A stretch of DNA of 64,000 bases, taken from JAWKIW01 sp046331175 (GTDB taxonomy: Bacteria; Actinomycetota; Acidimicrobiia; Acidimicrobiales; Acidimicrobilacustridaceae). The translations under genes were made by a program, and so were the position numbers. Under the pieces are notes generated by a model. The model saw nothing but the letters and a program-made list of their open reading frames with translations. It ran no database searches and was not told the origin of the DNA. Shown one piece after another: positions 19,403 to 26,376 of this stretch. The DNA lies in contig JAXLRI010000014.1 in assembly GCA_046331175.1 (NCBI GenBank), forward strand, positions 1 through 64,000, read 5' to 3'. Positions within the stretch are counted from its first letter, which is position 1. Each line of letters begins with the position of its first letter.

Positions 19403-20613
19403 TGTCCCGAGTCCCCCGGGGTCCCCGCCCCGACGCGTCGATCCTGCACGCCGACCTCGACGCCTTCTACGCGTCGGTCGAGCAGCGCGACGAGCCCCGC
19501 CTGCGCGGCCGGCCGGTCATCGTCGGCGGGGGCGTCGTGCTGGCCGCCAGCTACGAGGCCAAGGCCCACGGCGTCCGCACGGCCATGGGCGGGCGCCAGG
19601 CGCGCCGCCTGTGCCCCGACGCCGTCGTCGTCCCGCCGCGCATGCGCGCCTACAGCGAGGCGTCCAAGGCGGTGTTCGCGGTGTTCGACGACACCACCCC
19701 GCTCGTCGAGGGCATCTCCATCGACGAGGCCTTCCTCGACGTCGCCGGCCTGCGCCGCATCGCCGGATCCCCGGTCGCCATCGCCGAGCGCCTGCGGACC
19801 CGCGTGCTCGACGAGGTGGGGCTGCCCATCACCGTCGGCATCGCCCGCACGAAGTTCCTGGCCAAGGTGGCCAGCGGGGTGGCCAAGCCCGACGGCCTGC
19901 TCGAGGTGCATCCCGACGCCGAGCTCGAGTTCCTGCACCCGCTGCCCGTCGAGCGGCTCTGGGGCGTCGGCGCGGTCACCGCCGCCAAGCTCCACGCGCG
20001 CGGCCTGCGCCGGGTCGGCGAGGTGGCCGCGCTCCCCGAGGAGGCGCTGGTGGCCATGCTCGGCCCGGCCTCGGGCCACCACCTCCACGCGCTGGCCCAC
20101 AACCGCGACCCGCGCCCGGTGCAGACGGGCCGCCGCCGGCGGTCGATGGGTGCCCAGCACGCCATGGGACGGGGGCCGCACACCCGGGACGAGGTCGAGG
20201 CGAGCCTGCTCTCGTTGGTCGACCGGGTCACCCGGCGGCTCCGCGCCGCCCACCGGGTGGGGCGCACCGTCGTGCTGCGGCTGCGCTTCGGCGACTTCTC
20301 CCGTGCCACCCGGTCGCGCACCCTGCCCGGCGCCACCGCGTCCACCGTGCCCCTCCTCACCGCGCTGCGCCAGGTGCTCGACGAGGCGTGGCCCACCATC
20401 ACCGAACGGGGCCTCACCCTCGTCGGGGTGAGCATCACCAACCTCGACGACGACCGCGCCGTCCAGCTGGTCCTGCCGTTCGACGCCCGCAGCACCGAGG
20501 CCCTCGACGCCGCCGTCGACGGCCTCCGCGACCGGTTCGGGTCACGGTCGCTCACCCGGGCCCGCCTGCTCGGCCGGCGCGACGACATCTCCGTGCCGCT
20601 GCTGCCCGACTGA
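19402..20613 (+). CDS. dinB: DNA polymerase IV (Y-family)
   Basis: A 403-residue translesion DNA polymerase. The catalytic acidic residues lie in SILHADLDAFYASVEQ (residues ~12-27) and EGISIDEAFLDV (~105). The steric region ASYEAKAHGVRTAM, the helix-hairpin-helix ERLWGVGAVTAAKLHARGL and the little-finger domain (~240-350) are all present. A QLVLPF motif near residue 355 fits a beta-clamp binding peptide. The GTG at 19402 begins at the last base of a LexA box, so expression is almost certainly SOS-inducible, and the mRNA may be leaderless. No imuA/imuB or dnaE2 gene is adjacent. Confidence 0.95.
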   Translation: MSRVPRGPRPDASILHADLDAFYASVEQRDEPRLRGRPVIVGGGVVLAASYEAKAHGVRTAMGGRQARRLCPDAVVVPPRMRAYSEASKAVFAVFDDTTPLVEGISIDEAFLDVAGLRRIAGSPVAIAERLRTRVLDEVGLPITVGIARTKFLAKVASGVAKPDGLLEVHPDAELEFLHPLPVERLWGVGAVTAAKLHARGLRRVGEVAALPEEALVAMLGPASGHHLHALAHNRDPRPVQTGRRRRSMGAQHAMGRGPHTRDEVEASLLSLVDRVTRRLRAAHRVGRTVVLRLRFGDFSRATRSRTLPGATASTVPLLTALRQVLDEAWPTITERGLTLVGVSITNLDDDRAVQLVLPFDARSTEALDAAVDGLRDRFGSRSLTRARLLGRRDDISVPLLPD

Positions 20614-20638
20614 TCGGGCGGCCCCACCCGGCGTCGCG

Positions 20639-21967
20639 TCAGGCTACGTCGGGGACGGCGCGCACCGGACGGGCGGGCTCGACGGGGGCGATCGGCGCGG
20701 CGGTGGCCGCCAGGATCTCGGCGACCAGGTCGGGGTCGCTGAGCGGTTGCCACTCGGGCGCCAGCAGCGACGTGAACCGCTCGACGTAGAAGAACTGCTT
20801 GAACACCAGGATCAGGTCGTTGGGCAGCAGCACGCCGTGGCGCAGGCCCACCCGCACCACCTCGACGAACGCCTGGGCGTAGGAGACCTGGCCCAAGGGG
20901 GCGTCGAGCACCGGCTCGATCGTGGCCTCGAGGTCGGCCACGATGGCCGGCAGGTCGAGGTCGCCCTCGCCGTCGAGGGGAGCGAACATCGCCTCGGCCA
21001 GGGTGCGGAAGTCGCGGGCCAAGATGGCGGGGAGGGCGACGAACAGGCTCGAGCGGGCGGCGTCGGTGAGGTGCCCGCAGATGCCGAAGTCGATGAACGT
21101 GGCCCGACCGAGCGGGTCGACGCGCAGGTTGCCGGCGTGCAGGTCGCCGTGGAAGACGCCGTGCACGAGGGCGCCGTGCAGCCACCCCCGCACCGTCACC
21201 TTGAGCAGCTCGGCCCCGTCGACCCCGAGCGCCTCCAGGGCATCGACGTCGTCGAGCCGCGGGCCGTCGACGTGGTCCATGGTGAGCACCCGGGGCGTGG
21301 TCCAGCGCCAGTGGACCTCGGGGATGTGGATGCGATCGGCGTGGGCGAAGTCGGCCAGCGCCGCGCCCACGTCCTCCATGGCCCGGGCCTCGACCATGAA
21401 GCTGAGCTCCTCCCCCAGGGTGTGGGCGAAGTCGGCGACGGTCGCCTGGGGCTGCACCAGCCGGGCCCGGCGCGACACCCGCTCGGCGGTGCGGGCCGCC
21501 GCGGCCATGAGCCGCAGGTCGGTCTGGATGCGGTCGGTGATGCCGGGCCGCTGCACCTTCACCACCACCTCCCGACCCTCGGGGGTGGCGGCCCGGTGGA
21601 CCTGCCCGATGGACGCCGACGCCAGCGGGCGGCGGTCGAACCGGCTGAACAGCTCGTCGACCGGCGCGCCGAGCTCGGCCTCGACCACCTCGAGCACGAC
21701 GCTGGCGGGCAGCGGCTTCACCTCGTCGAGGCAGCCCTGCATGCCCTCGACGAGGAAGGGCGGGAACAGCCCCGGGGTCGAGGCGACCATCTGGCCGAGC
21801 TTGGTGTACGTGGGCCCGAGGTGCTCGAAGGCGTGGCGCAGCTCGTCGGCCAGCGCCGGCGGCCAGGGCTCCCCCGCCCGGCGCCGGCGCCGGCTCCGCC
21901 ACCCGGCCCCCGTGAGCGCCGCCGTCGCGGTGATCACCCGGTGGAGGTCTGCTCGTCGGTTGGCCAT
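20639..21967 (-). CDS. ABC1/AarF (UbiB-like) atypical kinase
   Basis: A 442-residue protein of the ABC1/ADCK/UbiB family. Diagnostic motifs are the family-specific KxGQ (YTKLGQMVAST), the Ala-rich nucleotide loop LASASIGQVH, the ion-pair Lys in VVVKVQRP, the catalytic loop VFHGDLHAGNL and the metal-binding DFG in FIDFGICGH. Members support isoprenoid lipid or quinone metabolism; the substrate in actinobacteria is uncertain. It is divergent from a TetR regulator at 22058, with a strong inverted repeat in the 90-base intergenic region. The two genes are probably controlled together. Confidence 0.93.
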   Translation of the reverse strand: MANRRADLHRVITATAALTGAGWRSRRRRRAGEPWPPALADELRHAFEHLGPTYTKLGQMVASTPGLFPPFLVEGMQGCLDEVKPLPASVVLEVVEAELGAPVDELFSRFDRRPLASASIGQVHRAATPEGREVVVKVQRPGITDRIQTDLRLMAAAARTAERVSRRARLVQPQATVADFAHTLGEELSFMVEARAMEDVGAALADFAHADRIHIPEVHWRWTTPRVLTMDHVDGPRLDDVDALEALGVDGAELLKVTVRGWLHGALVHGVFHGDLHAGNLRVDPLGRATFIDFGICGHLTDAARSSLFVALPAILARDFRTLAEAMFAPLDGEGDLDLPAIVADLEATIEPVLDAPLGQVSYAQAFVEVVRVGLRHGVLLPNDLILVFKQFFYVERFTSLLAPEWQPLSDPDLVAEILAATAAPIAPVEPARPVRAVPDVA

Positions 21968-21987
21968 GCCGGGACGCTACCGAGAGC

Positions 21988-22013
21988 GGTACCAAGTTGC
22001 AAACCTTGGTACC
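21988..22013. promoter_or_regulatory. Inverted repeat between ABC1 kinase and TetR genes
   Basis: Perfect arms GGTACCAAG / CTTGGTACC with the 8-base spacer TTGCAAAC. It lies 20 bases upstream of the kinase start and 44 bases upstream of the TetR start, and is much less GC-rich than its surroundings. It is most likely the operator of the adjacent TetR protein. Confidence 0.68.
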
Positions 22014-22057
22014 CCTCTGGTGTGCCGTCACGACCACCGCCGGCTACGGTGGGGGGC

Positions 22058-22690
22058 ATGGCCCTGCTCGGCGCCGCCGCCGCCACCACCTCCGCCGTCG
22101 CGACCGATCGCCAACGCGCCGGCCGCACCGCGCGGCAGGCCGACGTCCTCGACGCGTTCGAGGCGCTGATCCTCGCCGAGGGCTTCCGGCACCTCACCGT
22201 CGGCGAGGTCGCCGCCCGCCTCGGCTGCAGCCGGCGCACCCTGTACGACCTGGCCCCGTCCAAGGACGACCTGGTGGCGCTGGCCGTCGAGCGCTACCTC
22301 GACGGCTTCCTCGCCGACTGCATGACCGAGATCGCCCGACACCGCTCGCCCGCCCGCCAGCTCGAGGCCTCGGCCGCCCTCGTGACCGAGCGCTTCGCCG
22401 CGCTGTCGCCGGCGTTCACCGCCGACCTCGTCGCCACGCCCCGCCTGGCCGCGCTGGTCACCACGTTCACCAACCGCTTCGCCGACGGCCTCGAGGCGGT
22501 CGTCGACGCCGGCGTGCGCCAGGGCGTGTTCCGCCGCGTCCACCCCCGCCTGGTGGCCGAGGCCATCCTCGGCCTGGTCGACCGCCTGCAGGACCCGGCC
22601 GTGCTCGCCGAGCTGGGCCTCACCTACGACGAGGCCGCCCGCCAGGTCGCCGGCCTCTTCCTCGACGGCATCCGGGCCTCGCGCGGCTGA
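22058..22690 (+). CDS. TetR/AcrR-family transcriptional regulator
   Basis: A 210-residue repressor. The N-terminal HTH is clear: ADVLDAFEALILAEGFRHLTVGEVAARLGCSRRTLYDLAPSK is spread over residues ~28-70, with the recognition helix around CSRRTLYDL. The C-terminal helical ligand-binding domain is typical of the family and has no recognisable ligand signature. It probably represses itself and the divergent ABC1 kinase through the inverted repeat at 21988-22013. The ATG at 22058 is used; a short Ala-rich N-terminal arm precedes the HTH. Confidence 0.9.
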   Translation: MALLGAAAATTSAVATDRQRAGRTARQADVLDAFEALILAEGFRHLTVGEVAARLGCSRRTLYDLAPSKDDLVALAVERYLDGFLADCMTEIARHRSPARQLEASAALVTERFAALSPAFTADLVATPRLAALVTTFTNRFADGLEAVVDAGVRQGVFRRVHPRLVAEAILGLVDRLQDPAVLAELGLTYDEAARQVAGLFLDGIRASRG

Positions 22691-22751
22691 GCCGCCCCCG
22701 ACGCGGAGCCCGGGCGGTGCCCGCGTCGATGACCACACCTCCCGGCGCGCG

Positions 22752-22757
22752 TAGAGT
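22752..22757 (+). promoter_or_regulatory. Putative -10 element of duplicated unit 1
   Basis: TAGAGT in the context GCGTAGAGTGCCG, 43 bases before the start of the large secreted protein. The same context is kept at 26328 before the second copy although surrounding sequence has diverged, which argues for function. No convincing -35 element is seen. Confidence 0.4.
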
Positions 22758-22800
22758 GCCGCGGAGACCACGTCCCGGCGGCGGACGAGCGGAGGGCAGG

Positions 22801-25659
22801 ATGCGACGAGGGAGGGCGATCGCGGCGGGGCTGGCGATGCTGCTCGCCGCGGCACCGATCGTCGTCCCCGCCGCCGCGCCGGCGGCGGCCGCGCCGGCGG
22901 CGACGAGCTCGCCGGCCGCCGCGACCCAGTCGGCGCCGAGCTGCCAGTCCGCCCCGACGTCGAGCGAGCCGCTGCTGCTGCCGCCGTGGGCCGACAGCGC
23001 CGGGTGGGCCAACGCCGACCAGTACGCCACGGTGATGGCGGGCGACATCGACGGCGACGGCGCCGACGAGCTGCTGGGCCGCAACGCCTCGAACCTGGAG
23101 GTCCAGCGCTGGGCCACCCCCTTCCAGGCCTCGGCGATCGGCGCCGGCAACACCGACCACGTCGCCCTGCTGCCCCTCCCCGGCCAGTGGATCCCCGACC
23201 GGGCGCCGGGGCCCGCAACCCCCGAGCTGACGACCTGGCCCGGCTACCCGGGCCAGTACCAGAACGGCTACTACGACGTCTCCACCTACTCGACCATGCA
23301 GATGGCCGACCTCGACGGCCGGCCCGGCCAAGAGGTGCTGGCTCGGCTGCAGACCGGCCTCCAGCTCTACCTGTACACGCCGGCCGCCCCGGGCGGCACC
23401 TCCTCGTGGCAGACGATCTCCACCTCGGTGTTCGCCGACAGCTGGGGAGCCCAGTGGTGGCAGCCGCCGTACTACGAGACGATCACCACGGGCGACGTCG
23501 ACGGCGACGGCGTCGACGAGATCGTCGGCCGGGGTCCCGGCGGCATCCAGACCTACAAGCTGGTGAACGGCCAGCTGCAGCAGATCGATGCCGGCACGAC
23601 GATCCTGAGCGACGCCGGCAACGTCTGGAACCAGCCGCAGCACTACCAGACGATCCGCCTGGCCCACCTCGAGAGCGGGAAGCAGGCCGACCTGGTCGCC
23701 CGGGGCCCGCAGGGCCTCGTCGTCTACCGCTTCTCGGGCGGGACCTGGACCGCCCTCTCCACCTCCGGCCCGTGGTCGGACAGCCAGGGCCAGTGGAAGA
23801 CGAACCCGAGCTGGTACTCCACGATCGGCATCGCCGACCTGAACGGTGACGGGGTGGACGACGTCTACGGCCGCACGCAGTACGGCATCGACGCCTGGAC
23901 GTTCGCGGGCGGCAGCTGGTCCGAGCTGGTCACCCCGCCCAGCTCGTCGGCGCCGACGATCTTCACCGACGCCCAGGGCTTCGACGGCGAGGCGTACTAC
24001 GCGACCATCCGGGCCGCCACCCTCGGCGTGCCGACGGGGACGACCACCCCGGTGGCGGCCCACCTCATGGGTCGGTTCCCCGCCGGCCAGCTCCCCGCCC
24101 CGAACCAGCAGGGCGGCGTTGCGTTCACCGCCCTCGCCAGCGGTGCCTTCACGGCCCCGTCGCTGGTGGCCGGCCAGTTCTCCGACGCCAACGGCTGGAA
24201 CCAACCGGTGCGCTACGAGACCCTGCGCACCGCCCACCTCGCCGACGGCACCGACCTGCTCATGGGCAAGGACGCCACCGGCATGCGCGTCCTGCGCCTC
24301 CAGGGCGGCACCACCAGCGGCGGCTGGGTGTCGCCGTCGGCGAGCTTCCCGGCCTGGTCCACCTACGCCACCACCTCGATCCCCGACAACCCCACGGTCC
24401 TGCCCGCCGACCCGAACCCCACCCGACCACCCGACTACCCCCAGGCCCTGTGGGACCAGCAGCTGGCCGCCTACAAGGCGGTCAGCCAGGACATCGGCTC
24501 GAAGGCCTACACGGACCTGACCCCCCGCCAGGCGCTCGTGCAGGCCAACACCTCGGACAGCCAGGTCTCGCTGACGACCCTCGCCGGGTATGCCGGCGAG
24601 GCCTACGAGACGACGCCGACGGGGAGCAACGTGTCGCGCGACGTGTGGGACGACACCGTGGCCCAGACCCAGGGCTGGCTGTTGAACGGCTCGCACCTGC
24701 AGAGCTTCTACTTCTCCCCGAACGGCCTGCAGACCCTGATCCAGAACACCCAGATCGTCGCCGACTCCGGCAACAACTCGCCCAACGCCGTGGCGAACCA
24801 CTTCGACAAGAACATGGCCATCACCGCCCTGGTCGCCGACCTCATCTGGGGCCTCATGGGCGCCCTGCCCACCGGCGAGGGCGTGACGAGCCTGGTCCTC
24901 ACCGCCGTGTTCTCCATGACCGGCGCCGGGGTCGCCGGCGGCATGGGGTTCTTGAACCCCAACGGCCGGATCGACACCACCGCCAACGACCTCAACAACA
25001 CCCTGGTCAACTCGTTCTGCGCCGCCATCGACTTCCTGTCCGACTCGTACCAGCAGACCGTCATGGACGCCGGGCTGCTCGACGCCATGGGACGCATGAC
25101 CACCCAGGGCCCGATGATCATCACGGACTTCCCCGCGACCCAGACCCAGATGACCAACCAGCGGGGCCTGTGGGTGTGGCAGCAGTTCGCCAACCAGGAC
25201 AAGTACGGCTGGCGGGTCGGCTACTGCCCCGGCCTGCAGGTGTGCGACAGCAAGGGCTTCATCGACCGGGTCAACGACGGGTACGGCGAGTTCTACGGCC
25301 TGGCGACCCTCGGCGGCGGCGAGCCGAGCCAGCCGGGGTGCGTCAACGTGGGCGAGCAGTGCTACGGCTACTTCTACCGGGTGCTGTCCACCGACAAGTA
25401 CGGCACGGCCAACTGCGAGGGCACCTCGCACGGCGGCGACGGTGGGTGGTACGACCTCACCCAGGCCGGGCTCGGGTTCCAGACCCAGACCCTGTTCTCC
25501 CCGCGCGTGCAGCCCACGCGGATGCCTCCCGACCCGAACATGAGCAGCAACTCGTACCAGGCGCCGCTGCAGATCGGCGGACAAGGCCAACCCAGCGGCA
25601 GCTCGCAATCGATGGGCGTCCTCGGATGGAGGGTCGGCAGTGCCAACTGCGTCTTCTGA
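22801..25659 (+). CDS. Large secreted seven-bladed propeller protein, copy 1
   Basis: A 952-residue protein I cannot assign to a named family. A Sec signal peptide (residues 1-~35, Ala-rich cleavage region) is followed by seven imperfect repeats over ~60-510. Each runs roughly F-x-D-x-x-G-W-...-Y-x-T-I-...-D-x-D-G-D-G-x-D-E-[VI]-x-G-R, i.e. FG-GAP/VCBS-like blades with Asp-rich calcium loops in blades 1, 3 and 5. A Pro-rich linker (~520-545) leads to a helical domain. It has two long hydrophobic stretches near 670-688 (ITALVADLIWGLMGAL) and 694-718 (SLVLTAVFSMTGAGVAGG). The last ~120 residues hold six or more Cys and a SHGGDGGW motif. GGAGGG precedes the ATG. The next gene overlaps its end by 20 bases. 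Confidence 0.82.
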   Translation: MRRGRAIAAGLAMLLAAAPIVVPAAAPAAAAPAATSSPAAATQSAPSCQSAPTSSEPLLLPPWADSAGWANADQYATVMAGDIDGDGADELLGRNASNLEVQRWATPFQASAIGAGNTDHVALLPLPGQWIPDRAPGPATPELTTWPGYPGQYQNGYYDVSTYSTMQMADLDGRPGQEVLARLQTGLQLYLYTPAAPGGTSSWQTISTSVFADSWGAQWWQPPYYETITTGDVDGDGVDEIVGRGPGGIQTYKLVNGQLQQIDAGTTILSDAGNVWNQPQHYQTIRLAHLESGKQADLVARGPQGLVVYRFSGGTWTALSTSGPWSDSQGQWKTNPSWYSTIGIADLNGDGVDDVYGRTQYGIDAWTFAGGSWSELVTPPSSSAPTIFTDAQGFDGEAYYATIRAATLGVPTGTTTPVAAHLMGRFPAGQLPAPNQQGGVAFTALASGAFTAPSLVAGQFSDANGWNQPVRYETLRTAHLADGTDLLMGKDATGMRVLRLQGGTTSGGWVSPSASFPAWSTYATTSIPDNPTVLPADPNPTRPPDYPQALWDQQLAAYKAVSQDIGSKAYTDLTPRQALVQANTSDSQVSLTTLAGYAGEAYETTPTGSNVSRDVWDDTVAQTQGWLLNGSHLQSFYFSPNGLQTLIQNTQIVADSGNNSPNAVANHFDKNMAITALVADLIWGLMGALPTGEGVTSLVLTAVFSMTGAGVAGGMGFLNPNGRIDTTANDLNNTLVNSFCAAIDFLSDSYQQTVMDAGLLDAMGRMTTQGPMIITDFPATQTQMTNQRGLWVWQQFANQDKYGWRVGYCPGLQVCDSKGFIDRVNDGYGEFYGLATLGGGEPSQPGCVNVGEQCYGYFYRVLSTDKYGTANCEGTSHGGDGGWYDLTQAGLGFQTQTLFSPRVQPTRMPPDPNMSSNSYQAPLQIGGQGQPSGSSQSMGVLGWRVGSANCVF

Positions 25660-26254
25660 CATCCCCGAGCGTCGGCGTCCTCGCCGCACCGGTGGCCGGG
25701 TGGCCGCCGCCCTGGCCGTCCCGCTGTGGCTCCTCGCCGCCGTGGTCGTGCCGGCCCGCCCCGCCATGGCCTCGTCGGTCGTCCAGCCCTTCGGCATCGC
25801 CCTGTCCATCTCGGCCGACTGCGCCCAGGGCGACGTCGAGATCACCTACAACGCCAACGGCGTGAACCGCCAGGCCGTCACCTCCACCTCCCAGGACGGC
25901 ACCGTCCTCGACGCCTACGAGTCGGCCGCGTACAAGCCCGTCTACGAAGGCAGCGAGTACATCCTCACCGGCCCCAACGCCATCCGCCCCGGCCTCCCCC
26001 AACCCCGACCCGTCCCCGCCGCCGGCACCGCCATCGGCGTGTACGTCACCCTCGGCGACACCCCACCCACCACCACCAACGCCGAGTTCTTCCTCCTCTA
26101 CCGCTGCGACACCAACCGCAACGACCGCGGCGGCAACAACGTCGTGCTGCTGACCTGCGTCGGCGACCTCGGCATGTGCCCCACGACCGCCCAAGAGGCC
26201 CTCGCCCAGGGCCTGCCCACCACCGGCGCCGTCACCCCCAAGTTCACCGGCTGA
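25640..26254 (+). CDS. Small secreted partner protein, copy 1
   Basis: A 204-residue protein without a recognised family. An Arg-rich start, a hydrophobic segment (AAALAVPLWLLAAVVVPA) and a cleavage-like AMA-S around residue 45 mark it as secreted. The ~160-residue mature part is rich in Thr, Val and Tyr, probably beta-sheet, with four Cys (SADC, YRC, LLTC, GMC) that could form two disulfides. The GTG start lies within the last 20 bases of the large gene, and the ribosome binding site GGAGGG is inside that gene's coding sequence, so translation should be coupled. The same arrangement in copy 2 supports this start. It probably works with the large protein. Confidence 0.8.
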   Translation: MPTASSDIPERRRPRRTGGRVAAALAVPLWLLAAVVVPARPAMASSVVQPFGIALSISADCAQGDVEITYNANGVNRQAVTSTSQDGTVLDAYESAAYKPVYEGSEYILTGPNAIRPGLPQPRPVPAAGTAIGVYVTLGDTPPTTTNAEFFLLYRCDTNRNDRGGNNVVLLTCVGDLGMCPTTAQEALAQGLPTTGAVTPKFTG

Positions 26255-26327
26255 CCACCGCCGACACCACCCGGCGCGGCCGATCACCCGGCCCGTCCGG
26301 CGACCGCGACGGCGCCGCGCCACCGCG

Positions 26328-26333
26328 TAGAGT
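26328..26333 (+). promoter_or_regulatory. Putative -10 element of duplicated unit 2
   Basis: TAGAGT, in the same CGTAGAGTGCCG context as at 22752 before copy 1, and 43 bases before the ATG of copy 2. The element lies after the stop of the first small gene (26254), so each unit seems able to be transcribed on its own. Confidence 0.4.
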
Positions 26334-26376
26334 GCCGGCGACACCACAAGTGGTCGGTGGGCGAGCGGAGGACGCG

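Noticed and set aside
22624..25845. A 1073-codon open frame on the minus strand, with a similar 1042-codon frame at 26284-29412
   Set aside because: Both are antisense shadows of the duplicated propeller genes. Their product is a Gly/Val/Arg-rich string without domains, and the two frames exist only because the sense genes are repeats with G/C at third positions.
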